Positions 31,627 to 43,988 of a DNA stretch of 64,000 nucleotides are shown here, one piece after another. A program made the position numbers and the translations under genes. Below the pieces are notes generated by a model, which saw nothing but the letters and a program-made list of their open reading frames with translations, had not been told where the DNA came from and searched no databases. Within the stretch, counting starts at the first letter, position 1; the number at the start of each line of letters is the position of its first letter. Source of the stretch: Chiua virens (taxonomy: Eukaryota; Basidiomycota; Agaricomycetes; Boletales; Boletaceae); NCBI GenBank assembly GCA_019787685.1, contig JAHNUO010000022.1:455763-519762 (forward strand), given 5' to 3'.

Positions 31627-34130
31627 TGGGTATTAATGGATCTGCTGGAGAAGTGAAGAAGTGGGAACTTTGGGGAAAAAGTTGGGGAACATAAGTAACC
31701 GATTGCACAGCCCATTATCTACAGCTAGCGGGTCCAGAACGTTATAGAGACCGCCTTCATAATCGCTTCCATCTTGATGCCTTGATCAATGTAAGTACTT
31801 ACCTCAGTGGTGTTCTATGTCATGTTGAACCTGAGATCACGAGGAAGTTTCATGATCATGATAGTGCGTGAGTAAGCGAATATTAATTACACATAGTACC
31901 TGGTCCCAGGCGCGTCTCTTCCGCTGTACACAAAGCAGCACTCGTCCGACCAATGGCTGATTTCGGTAACGTAGCTCTCGCTTTCTTCAATCTGCACCCG
32001 CCCACCGCTCCATCGAGCTCTTAATTTTCCGTTGCGCTCCGCTCTACCCTCGCAGCTTAGCTAACCTCCTCAGGCTGTCAATTCTATGGCGTCGCTTCAG
32101 CCGCTTCAGGCCCTGCCCCTGCCCAGGCCGAAGCCTAGGCTATTGACAGGATTTCGCTTAAGCTACACCTCAGACACAGAAGTGTGATAATCCAGGCTCT
32201 AGACACCAGTCGCTTCACAACCACCGTGACCAACACTGCCATCGCTTCAAAGCCGTTCGCACACTTTACATCATGCACATGTCCGAGTCCGAGTCCGGGG
32301 CATTCTTATTATGGAGGTGGCAGCAAAGGAAAAGACGAAGACGAAGACGAAGGGAAAGGGAAAGTAAATGGAACGGGAAGAATCAGAGGTGCATCAAGGA
32401 AAACTAAAACTGCTGCGGGTCCGTCATCAGCCGGTACGGGTCGATATGAGCTACGGAGCAGAAAGAAAACACAAACTATTGACACACTCGATCAGCAGAC
32501 TTGTTCAGACACGTTTTACGTTGTCATGAGGTTGTGGTTGCGAGCAGCAAGAGAGGGGAAAAGGAGGTAATCTGTCAAGAGTGATGCAAACGTTGACCAG
32601 AACGAAAATATTCGGAAGTGGGTACAGTCAGTAGAAGAGTCTAGTCCGTAGCATGTAATCATTTTAGATGTCGATCCAAAACCGCACAAGTAATACCAAG
32701 TCGCCGTCCCGGTTCACGTAGCCTGCATCGAGATCATCCAGCGATCTTACGAACCTCGCTTATTTGGGACAAGTACACCCTAGTAAGGATGCAAGTATGT
32801 CTATTCTAGTAGTACGAGTACGCGAGCACGAATAGAATTTTGTCTTTGTACGAGTGGCTGTGTCTCTACATCGCTCTCTCTTCCGTTCCCTCGCCAGTCA
32901 GCTCACCAGCCGCGCACCGACCTCTTCCGTTCTTTTCGCCCACCCACCACACCCAACGATTCCTCCGGGACCCAAAGGATCCCTCAGAATCGCCTCGCTG
33001 GACCCTCGCTGTTGTGTTCTTCAGATCCGTTAGCCCACTGTCAGCCCTGCGCGAGGCTTTTCCCAGCCCGCCCACGCAGCTGACGCTCGGGTTCCCAGGT
33101 TCTCAGATCGCGACCGGAAGGCGCTCCGCGCCTTCGCCCACACACGGCTAGAATACTCGCTCTCTCTCTCCCCTCGAGTCACATAACGAACAACAAAGAT
33201 CGACGGCTGGAGAGAAACGAACGCCTTCGAACGGTTGCAGAGCTCTAAGATCCAAGTAGTAGAAACAATCGTGTATTTTTAGCGGCAACAGGCTCGACCT
33301 CAGGAAAAATGTAATTGGGTATACGATACGACGTGCGATCAACGATCTCACCGTGTGTTTATAGTCGAGAAGACGAACGCGTACGATGCTAAAAGCGTAA
33401 ACAATGAACATGCCCCCTCCATGCGTGTCCCGGACACGCGCAAGACATAGAAAGAAAGATTCCTGAACTAAAGAAAGACATGTCGCAAACGTTGCAGAAA
33501 GCAAAAAGAATGGAAACCGGCGAGAATAACCAATATCTTCAAGGCTCCGAGTCATCCAAGGCTGGTCCATCCATGGTCCAGCCCGATCCTCGTTGTCTAG
33601 GATATAATCCAATCCAGTGATGTGCATCATGGTCTTGACACTGAAAAGGTCTGAATCCACAACATCGTAGTATGTATATAGGAGTTTAGCTTACCATTTG
33701 ATATAAAATAGTAAGAATGAGCCTCTATCTGCGCTTTGTGGTCAAGCTCTGGGCCTTGCTCGGCTTCGGAGAGGTATATAGCCGTCTCATCCTTGAATGG
33801 TGAAACCGAGAAACCTGAGCGACTTGAGAGGGCTGTGAGAAAAGGTTGTACATTGAGTGAGCGGGATAGACAACGCGACTCCCGAGTCGCTGTAATTGTT
33901 GATAGTTAGCAGTAGCTCAACATCAACTCCGAGTCGGCTCGGGGCGGGCATGACCAAAGAGTCTGGGAATTGATATTGAACTTTCCGAACACTCGAGCTG
34001 TCCGAAGTGTCCATGGAGGTGACAGATCAAGCAGGATGTGGTATCAATGGACAGAGAGCTGCTAGGGGTTTGTACTGTAAATGTTGGAGATCGAGCGTCG
34101 AGAACTACTAACTTACTAGTTACTAACTTG
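31627..34130. other. Gene-poor stretch
   Basis: A plus ORF at 32184-32570 carries a Gly-rich and basic/acidic segment (GKDEDEDEGKGK, RYELRSRKK) and may be part of a nuclear protein, but no homologue is recognised. An ORF at 33148-33660 (-) and one at 32840-33151 (+) look fortuitous. GAAGAC repeats at 32335-32352. Confidence 0.35.
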
Positions 34131-37100
34131 CTAATGTACTTCGATCGTCCGAATATTATCCACCAGCTCACTCAACGGTATCTCCTCCCGAAACTGGACC
34201 TGGACCACACAATCCGCCGCGACGCGCCGATACTCAAAATGCGACAGCGGCGCAAACAGCAGCGCCCCAAATGGCTGTCTTAGGCGAGCCACGAACCGCA
34301 ACGCCTGCGTCGTCTTGTCCAGCGCTGCTACACCGTCCGAGAACTCTTGGTCGAACAATGGGCGAATCCAAGGATGGACGACGCACAACTCTTTCGTCCG
34401 GGTCAGATCGTCGGCCGTCGTCATCTCGAGTTTCCCGAACATGAATGTCGTCGCGTGATAGACACGGAGGTTCGTGTTGGGATCTGGACCTGACGTTTGG
34501 ACAAGTTCTGTCGTGCGAAAGATGATGCCGGGAAGTCGTAGTCGACTGGCGGCAATGGAGGGTGTGGGAAGATCATGGAGTCGATCGTAAAGCATCTCGG
34601 CGACGGAGAGATCGGGTAGGAATCGGCGTAAATGCTTCACCATTTGTTTCATCTTGGGCGTCTCGATGAGTGGAGGGACGTGTTGCAGTATCGGTTGTTC
34701 GTAGACGGAGAGGTGTGCGGGTAGGCAACTATGGTAGCTACCCGAACACCCAGTCCAAGCGAGGATGGTGACATCACCCGATCCGGTCAGGATGTGCTCT
34801 AGGAAGCGACCGAGCGCACGATTTCCTTCCCCGTATATCACAGGAATGGCAGCATTGAATATGCCAAGCAGAGAGTACGCCATGTCCTCCACAAGCGTGG
34901 TTTTACGCGTCGAAGCTAGATAGAGTTTCTCGCGTACCCTCTCTAAGCCCGGTTGAAGGACGACCAAATCTTGTGTAGAAACACTCCCGGCTTGTTGCAT
35001 CTCGGAAACGATTATCGGTGACTCTTTGTGGTTGAACAAGTCTATGCCAAGGTAAGGCTTCCAGTCCTCGGTGTAGAACTGGATGACTTCGGCAGCAATA
35101 TATTCTTGGTATGTCCATCCGCGAGTGTTCCAGATACTTTTCCTCAGATCGCCAGACAGCTGCGAATCGGACCGGACACCAAGGAGATAGACAACGGTGA
35201 GAGACGAACCACGATACCACGTGAACATAGCAACCAACGATTCTTGTAACACTACATGATCCTTCTTGTCGATGCAGCAGGTATCAGACCATACCCATTG
35301 GAATCCGAGAGAACGTGTAAGCTTGCAAAGCCCTTGCAGTTTGAAGTTCGTAGTAGAGGGCTCTAGCTCGTAGATTGAGATATTCTCAACCTTCTGGAAC
35401 AGTGGTTCGCCGTACTCCCACGTGTGCGAGAACGTGACGTATCGATAATAACTTTCAACTTCCTTCCGGATACGCGCAGAATCGAGTCTAGAGGTCATTG
35501 AGGACCGTAGCTCGTCGAATATTGGTTGCTCTTCAAAAGTAGCAATTTGCTGGGATTTATCGTAAAGGCGGCCGGTAGTGGCGTCGATAAGCACGCGTGG
35601 CATATGTTGGAGTGTCTCCACAATCATTTTATGTATCTGCAGTGTTGCATCAAAATATCTAAGAGAGAGTTCTAGTATGGAAAGACGTGATCAACAAAAC
35701 ATGATGTTAGTGTGAAAATGAAGAAAGACGCACCGCGAATGCGTGGATCAGGAGATCGCTCGAGCATTGACAGCATCGTCCTGAATGCTCCAAATGCTTC
35801 AGTATAACGCTTCATGCCATGTAACGCCGCGTGTTTTGCTTCGTAGCCCATGTAGAATGACGGCTCGAGTTCAATGGCCTGAGTAGAATCCATAGATATC
35901 AAGGCCCATTCTATGCGATGCAGCTTTTTTTTACCTTCTCAGCATCCGACAGTGCATGATTCAAAGAACCCGCCATTGCTCGAGCTCGACTCCGCTTGAC
36001 AAGAATGTCTGCAAGATTTGCTGGCTTGAGTGATAGTGCATCCGAGTAATGTGCGATGGCGTCATCATGGTTTCCGTGGTTCATCGCACTATCCCCCATC
36101 GTTACCAGTTTCTCGGCGAGACGGAGTGTAAAACCTGTCAGGAATCTTTGATTAGCCCCGGCCTGGCTGTGTCGACTTCTCCCTTACTGGATTCCCATCG
36201 AGTTCGCTCATCACCAATATTGGGATTCCCTGTCAGGGCTATTTCGTTCTGCAATTGCTGAAAACACGCGATTGCTTCCGTGATACGACCGCTCGTCTCG
36301 AGAGCCTCGCAGATTGCGCGATGCACGAAGAAACCCGGAAGTTTGAACTGAGCAAAAAGATGGTCATTTTCCGACCTTGAGATGTCATCTGATACATACC
36401 TTTGCGGCCGCACGCAATACCTGATTCACTGAGCTACAACGGAACATTGTTTTCGCCCACTTTATTAGTAAATCACTTGAAGTCGAGGGGCCAAGGGACA
36501 GTGCAGTGGAATAGGCTGAAAGTATCTCATCATAGCTTCCAGTGATTGACGCTTCATCGCCAATCCGTTCCAACGCCATGATACATTGATCCTTGAACTC
36601 TGATGTGACAAATTATTCCATATTTTAAATACGTGATTCCGAAACTTACTAGACTGCCAGTCTACAACAACCTTGTTGGATTTCATAATTTTACTTGGAG
36701 CACTTGTCATGTTCAGAAAAGCTATTGCAGCGTCAAATATACGACCCTCATCATACAGTTCTTCGCATTCAAGCTTTTGTTCGTGTGCACGAAGGATCCA
36801 CCCGAGGACATCAACTGTGCTCATGAAATTAGTAATGCGAGTACACGAAAGCTAAGCACGGGATGTCAATGAACATACTAGAGTTGGTTTCAAGATTGCC
36901 GCGCAGTGACCGAAGGGTCTCTCCCATGTCAATCCTCATTTGTTGAGCTACGCGTTTGGAATCATCTAGTTCGTTCCGAAGCTGCAGGACAGTGTCCTCG
37001 AGATTGGATACCTTTTGAGCTGGGAGATACGAGAGTCAGGAAAACTGGTGCTAAGGGTCCTGATAGCATACCAGAGTGCTTGTCTTGCGTACGAAGGAAC

Positions 37101-38302
37101 TGGATTGTTTTTTCAAGATCTACTCTTTCGACCCTTTCACGTTGGAGTTTATGAGCCAGGGATATCTGGGGAAAACGGCATGAGTAAGGACTACTATCAT
37201 GCCACTGCAGGTACACTCACATTGTCAGAGTAGGCCCGGAGTGACGGGAGGATTTCAAAGAGGTCCCATACTGTGATTTTGCTTCCTCCACCCGTTGCGA
37301 GCTTGTAGTTCGCAGAAATGACCATAGATACAATGTCAGCGGTGTGTTTGATGACAGACCCAATCTGCTCATGGGTTGTGATGCTCCAAAACGACACCGA
37401 GGAATTTGCAGAAGCGGCGAGGAACATGTCATTGCTTGCCAATGCAATGCAATTGGGTGCAGTGCTACTGTGGATTGGCCATCTTGAGAGTATTGTCTTG
37501 GTGGATATGTCGAGCGCGTGTATATTGCCTTCGCAAGACAATACAAACAGACGCCTGCTATCGCCAGCCCAGGCGACGGATCCATTGAACCGGGAGTCGA
37601 CTTTGATCGGAAAATCGACCAGGCAGTGGCCATCAAAACTGCCATAGATCCGAACGGACTCGACCGACAGCGTTGCAGTAGCAATGGAGGATCCGTCTGG
37701 CGAGAACTTGGCAGCGGCAACCCAGCCATCATGTTGCAACGGACCTAGCAGTAGTTCGCCAGTCTCCCGAGACCAGACGCAGGCGGTTTGGTCGCGCGAC
37801 GCCGTCACAATTCTTGCACCATCTGGCGAGATGTCGATTCCATTCACTTGGTTGCCTGAGCCGTGTGCGTCGAACCCATTCACCTTTTTTTGACTCTGTG
37901 CATTCCACACCGTCACTGCACCTCCTCCTCCTCCTCGCGCGATCCACTCCCCATTTTGCGATGCTGCCAGACTCCACACATATCCTCGTGCTTCTATCGG
38001 CTTCCCTACCTCCTCCCCATCTTCAGCTCCCCAACATCGAATTTTTTTTTCACTGCCACCGCTCAACAAACGGGTCCCATCCCCGAGGAAGGCGACCAGT
38101 GTACTATTTCCCGCATCGATTTCGACCGTTCTGAAAAGTTCCTTTCTTTGCAAGTTACTCGAGGCGGGAGGGCTTTCATCCGACGCTTGTGTCTCCGTCA
38201 GCATCGCGCACAACGGTGTGCCATCTACCTACCCTCTTTTGCTTCAACTCGGATTGGTGAGTCTTTTTCGTCACTGCGATCGCGAGAGCCTGACGAAGGC
38301 AT
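34131..38302 (-). CDS. WD40 - TPR - HET fusion protein (heterokaryon-incompatibility type)
   Basis: One long gene, many introns. Start at 38302 (MPSSGSRDRSDEKDSP), intron with GTAGGT donor, then seven or so WD40 blades (LSGGSEKKIRCWGAEDGEEV, GAVTVWNAQ, ISPDGARIVTASRDQTACVW, KFSPDGSSIATA, VAWAGDSRRLFVLS, SVSFWSITT, KITVWDLF). A coiled-coil section follows (LAHKLQRERVERVDLEKT, LEDTVLQLRNELDDS). Then TPR-like helices (YDEILSAYSTALSLGPS, FFVHRAICEALETSGRITE, HDDAIAHYSDALSLKP, MGYEAKHAALHGMKRYTE). Last is a HET domain of about 500 residues (YRYVTFSHTWEYGEPLF, WVWSDTCCIDK, TRGWTYQEYIA, LVEDMAYSLLGIFN). This order is known from other Agaricomycete predictions. HET proteins act in non-self recognition and cell death. 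Junctions I checked keep frame. Confidence 0.82.
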
Positions 38303-41300
38303 GACATCCCTCCGCGTCCAAGCTGTTTTCATAAGTATTTAATATCTGCTGTTTCGTCGACGTACGCACCATCCTTTGGCCTTGAGCGCGACATCACTGA
38401 ATGAGAGTCCGAGACAACCTGACGAAAAGGATGAAGTCCGTTATTCCGCCAGTGGTGGCTGCTTATCAACCTCGGCGTTTATCCCTTTCCCATCTTCAAG
38501 TTCCCCATTCCCACTATGCAAATATTCACATTGTCTGGATCGTGGCAGAAGTATCGGGGGCCGTCGGGCTCCGTCAAACTCCAGCCCAGCCAAGACATTG
38601 CATCGGCATCATGTCAATGCATCCGAGTCATGATATTATATGTAGTAAATTTGAACGAGCGTGATGAGTCGATTCAGACATGACGAGAAGGTTCTCAACA
38701 GTTCATCGACAAGAGTTCAACGTTGAAACGTTCAAGCTAAGAATGACCCCTTGATGCGTCTTGTAAATGGCATATTGATAAAGCTGTGCAAGCAGTGCGT
38801 TACTACGCGGGTCTCTTTTACATTATTTATTTATTGTCTGGTTGATCAGGTTGCATCGAATGGTGTTTGCGATACTTCCTCCGGCGCTCTTGTCCGCGTT
38901 ATTTGTCATTGTGCAACTCTACTACAACTTCAACTCGGTCCTCTCTTGTGTGGCATTTCAAGTCGTGTGTCACATCGAGACATTGTACAGAGCAACGCCA
39001 GGCGTGTAACCAGCGCATGATTTACTTCCCTGACATCGTCAAAGGCGAGCGATGTGTGCGATCCTTTGATCGCTTCCACCAGGCGGTCCCTCGTCAGAAT
39101 CGGTATCGGTATCGGCAGGCCATTCCGGAGGCGAGACGGCGAGATCGACTTGACATCGATGGCCGATTGGTGGGCGAGCTTTTTGACGGGACTGAGAGAG
39201 AATCATCAGCAGGATATACACAGAAAGGATGTAGAAACAGAGCAAACGTCGGGAATTCATGATTTGTGGGCATGGAGGGCGCGCTCAAGTGAACACGACG
39301 CGTTTATATGGTTCAGTGGGTGTGGACGATTGCATTGTGCGTCTGGTTCACTTGAAGACAATGGTTCCAAGCAACGTTATCGGCAGCCCCCGAGACCAAG
39401 TGTTTGAAGGGCATTCTTGGAACCTGCAGGGACGAGGAAGTGGCACCAGCCCAACACGCCCATCAAGTCCTTATACAACGACAGAATGTAGGCATTATCG
39501 ACACGTTAAGAACCTCACCATCGATCTAGATATTTAGATTTTAGATGAGTTGTGACATACCCGTCCTACGAACCTTTTCAGTTTCGAAATAGGTGGATTG
39601 TGACGAAACCAAAGATTAACAGGTACATACCAAGTACAAAAAGGACCCACACCTCCCGTGTCAGCTGAGCTCATGTTTGACATGAAGCACGCCACGGGGT
39701 ATCCCGGATACACCGACATGTGTTTGGTGTATCCTGACCGGATGCAGTACCTTGTGCCAACGAACCATGACAATGTCATGCGCGAATGGGAATGGCAGAC
39801 CCACCACAATCCACCCGCCTCGAGTGGGACAGATTATCAAGCGTGAACACGTGCTGTTCCACAAGTGGGCCTAGGCCTTGTTACATTCACACGCACATGT
39901 CATCTGGATACTTGAATGGATCCCGGGCCATCGATCAACAAGGAACGATCGGAGAGACTTTGTCAACATACCCACTGTGCCGCAGGCGCAGGACATCCGC
40001 GTCCCACATCTTTCCGAGACACAGGGACCAAGGTCATTGATCCGGACATTTAAAATAAGTGACAACTATACACACTTGACATACCGTTTCCTTCCGACTC
40101 TAAAGGGACGAATCAATCGTGACGGATCGAAAAGGTGCAAGGGTCCTTTGACAAATATGAAAAGGCGGCGCACGATGGAGTTGTGTCCACACTCTGCATT
40201 TAAGATGGTGGCACGAGGCAAATGGTGCATGAGGTCTCCGGAACCAGATCTTCACTGCAACTTGCCGCCCAACCCTTGGTTCCTCTTCTGAGTACATCGG
40301 TCCGGTCCTGCACGCAAAAGCCACATCGCAGTGCTCAGCACCAATCCCGAGGTCGTCGCCCGTCTTACCAACCTGTCGGCGCCACCAACACGAATGACTG
40401 AGATGGTGGATTTTGAAACCAATCATGTATCACCCACTCTGAACGACAGGACATATGTACATCCATGATCGGAACGTGACATGACGTGTGGCGCGACAGT
40501 GAGAGAAAGGATGATTCGGATTGCGCGCGTGAACACAGCAACATCAACAAGTACCGCCCCTGCAGGCAGACGCACGGCACTTGATTGGATCGATGACGCG
40601 TTGACTCGCCAGGTGCGCCGCATCGGCAGGACGGAACCAAGTGTCGTCCCCTTTTCTCGCCCGGGTGGTGTTCCTTCCAAAAAGGTCAGCAATGCAGCTC
40701 ACTCACCTCGCACTCAGACGCGTGTTTGGCCCTGCTGACCATGGCGATACGACGCCAAATATAGTAAGGTATGGTTGACAAGCTGGGGCGTGTGCATTCG
40801 GAGTCGTGAGTGGTGATGATGGTGACGCGGGGGGCGTTGCTGGGAACCTGGTGAATGACGACATGTGTCATACACTGGCGGAATCGATGATTGAGTTCAA
40901 GAACTTGAAGATGCGCTTATCTCAGGTACGTGCGACAGAAAAGTGGCAGGTTCGAGTCGAACATGAACGCTTATTATGACCCAGTACTTACGAGCATCAG
41001 GGAATAAATCATGGGCGGTGCTTGTCAAAATGGCCCTTAAAAACGAGGCTGGTGTCGGCTCGTGAATATACAAATTCGGAGACTTTGTTGATTTGAGGGA
41101 CATACTTGGGACCGACAAACCCTGAGATGAGAACATCACCAACACTGTATCACCAAGAGAACACGACTATTGATCCGCGCCAAGTCCGTCTCTCGAGCTC
41201 ATCGTCGAAACAGGACAGAATTGATATTCCGTGCCAACTCGTTTTGTGTTGTGCTGTAAACTTGAAATTGAGGGCCGAGTGCCACAGGAACAATGCCGAT

Positions 41301-43988
41301 AGGCTTGACAACGTACCCGGACTATGACCACTGCACCACATGGCCTTGGACATCGACTATAACATTGGATGACAATTGCGTAAAACGATGTCGTCCGAGT
41401 CCGGTTGACGTCGCGAGAGGCGATTACGCGGACACAGCAGGACGATGGTATCGTGCAAAAACGCAGCACAGCCTCATTCGTACACCGATCAGATGTGTGC
41501 TGATAAAAATTGCGCGTCGATGTATGGAAAGAGGACAGAAGGGATCAAATCGCACCGAATAAAAAAGGTATCCGTCAGGTTCCCAATGTACCCCTGGAAA
41601 TGAACTTGGACCATCACGTGTATCCCTCTTATATGGAGCCTAGGACTGTTCAGAGTTATTTACGGTAGTCGACCCGCGGAGCGGTACTCACGGACCAAGT
41701 GCTGGGCTTCGGCACCTTGACATTCTCACAAAGCAGGGTAAAGTGTGTGTAGGATATCAAGCCAAGAGTATGGATATTCATAACGGACCGTGGCGCATAG
41801 GATATGTATAAGTGATCAGGTCGTCGGACACCTGTCATTAGAAAGACGCACTAAATAGAGGAAATCGGGGCTTCCACTTTGGAACCACGGAATCCTGAAC
41901 TTGAAGTTGCGCGAGACAGGGCACGTGCAAGAACTCCCGGCTGTGCGCGGAACAGTCGGTGAACACACCGCCGAAATTTCTGGAAAATGTATCGTAGTGC
42001 AAAAATAGACGGCCATCTGCAAATACTAAAATTTTACGACCCGTCTGTTGTCAGCATGAAAGGACCCTATGATGGTCATGCTCGCTGCACAGGTAGTGAT
42101 ATTACCCCGCAATCAAAACCCCTGGACGGCGTCACTGAAAGGAAGGTGAGCTGGGAATAGCCATCAAGGACATGTTTGCGGAGCCGAGCATGCGTGTGAA
42201 CAGCATAAACCCGACGGATATCCCGTTCTTGACATACATACATACTTACCACGGCAGAGTCAGACCCCAAAGTGGTGTGGAAACCTGATCCGTAATGTGG
42301 CATACTATCGTATCAGCACCGGGGGAAAGAAAAGTCCGACAAAGTTGAAAGCCGAACAAAAGCAGGCCATCCGTAAATATTCTGATTGATTAGTGTACAA
42401 GCATCGAGGCGTCATACTGTTTCAATCCTGACAGATCTACCAAGCAAGGTGATATGGAATGAGCACAGAAAACTTTGTCACGTACATCATGTACACCTGA
42501 AATTTGTTAGTCGCATTCTCACCAAGTCAATCCGGGTGTGATCACGCGGACTGGGGAACGAAGGACCGTTATCATGGTGGTCCTCAGTGATATTGATGAA
42601 CCATCCGTAGACGTCGGGCATTCGGAAGCGTTTCCTATGAGGCTTGGATTGGATGCTCGGTGCTGCCTTACCCGTGTTGGATGCTACAGCAAAAGAACTC
42701 TGCTGGGAGTTCAGACTACCATTCCCGTCGGTGACTGAAAATGCTACCGGAGGGGTGGCGTCCGACATAGCCTTGCAAGCCGATAGATGTGGGATCACTG
42801 GCAGAAGGGCACATTGTCTCCTCGGACCACACCTGGACATTGAGATGAGAAGATAGTTGTGCCGATAAAAGAAATCATAGTTGACCCCAAGGTCACAACA
42901 GCTCGTGCCTGAGATATATACCATGGATTGTGATCTCGCTTGATGTAATCAAGATTCCGAACCGGTTCGATTTGAGGGATGCACATTCTCAAGCACGTGA
43001 TCACGACGAACTTGTAGCCAACTTGACAAACATCATAATGTAAGTTATTCTTCACGAACTGAATGAAACGAGAAGCGAGTCTGGGGAAGAAGCCTCGAAG
43101 TTTACGTAGATGCGGAGATCTTGTTCGGTCCTCGGACACGATGATGCTGGTGGAGAACATGACCACATCGGTGGGGACGCTGAGCTGAAAATACAGACCT
43201 TTGCGTAAGATTCAGACAGGACACGTGGAACTCGTTTAGAATGATTGTCAAAGGTATTCCGTGTTCTGATATCAAAGAGGCTCTCAGGAGGTTAGATCTT
43301 GGCGCTGTCTGGTGCGCTAGTGAAAGCGTGCCTTTCGCTGAACCGACGGAGCACAGCAATGTGAGTCACTTGATAGAAGCGGACAAAGGTTCAGCAGGGA
43401 ATGACATGAAGCGCCCGATGGCGGAAAGGCACACTCGTATGTACAAAAATTTTGGGTGAAGTGAACAGCAATCTAGATGAAAGGATCGATGATGGAATCG
43501 ATGGGCCAACTTTGTATAGGACATTGCCCAAGATGCGACGGAGTGACCTTGTGCGAGGGACGGCAAGTCAAGGCCGGTGTGAGAGCGATCCGAGTGTCGA
43601 CAAGACGATGGAAATGAAACTTAAACAAACCCGCTGTTAGGGAGCTGCCGACGGAATTGTTTAGATGCCTGTGGGCGTAGGGGGGGTTACCATTAACCGA
43701 ACTGGTACGGGTCGAGTTTCCCTGTAAAGTGCTTGACCTGAATTGGGCCGCCGCGTGTCTGATCAGGTCCGTATCCCTTGAACAACGGCAAGTCCCACAA
43801 CTATAAGTTCGAGTCTTCCCTCCATGTTCCCCACTTTTTATTAGCGTCTTCATGCCCATCCCCGACGTCCTCAACTTCACCCACCGTCGCTAGCGTGGTA
43901 ACACCCTCTCTTCTCATCACGCGCCTCTTCTCTGATCCCACTCTACAAGTTTCCCTCTCTTTCGTGTATATTTAGTTCCGTTCCAATA
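38303..43988. other. Gene-poor 5.7-kb stretch
   Basis: Many overlapping ORFs of 60-145 residues on both strands, none with recognisable motifs or consistent splicing. Some pieces could be decayed genes (- 42795-43166 and - 40897-41145 with splice-like borders). The only gene I would single out is the small ORF at 39039-39260. Confidence 0.45.
39039..39260 (-). CDS. Candidate small secreted or membrane-anchored protein
   Basis: 73 residues. N-terminus MNSRRLLCFYILSVYILLM, then ILSQSRQKARPP: two basic residues, a 17-residue hydrophobic core and a plausible cleavage site after SQS. The rest is hydrophilic with a DTDTDSDEG run. CATATAAACG lies 41-49 bp ahead of the ATG. No homologue recognised and no intron needed. 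The promoter plus leader is the only support. Confidence 0.35.
   Translation of the reverse strand: MNSRRLLCFYILSVYILLMILSQSRQKARPPIGHRCQVDLAVSPPEWPADTDTDSDEGPPGGSDQRIAHIARL

Noticed and set aside
33148..33660. 170-codon minus ORF as a gene
   Set aside because: No motif, no splice context, composition like non-coding DNA.
38867..39262. 131-codon plus ORF
   Set aside because: Arg-rich shadow of the small secreted ORF on the other strand, with no supporting context.
40950..40975. tRNA B-box-like GGTTCGAGTCG
   Set aside because: No upstream A-box at the right distance and no cloverleaf.
42487..43359. Minus ORFs at 42.5-43.4 kb as a multi-exon membrane protein
   Set aside because: Possible splice borders exist, but no motif or consistent hydrophobic pattern could be assembled.
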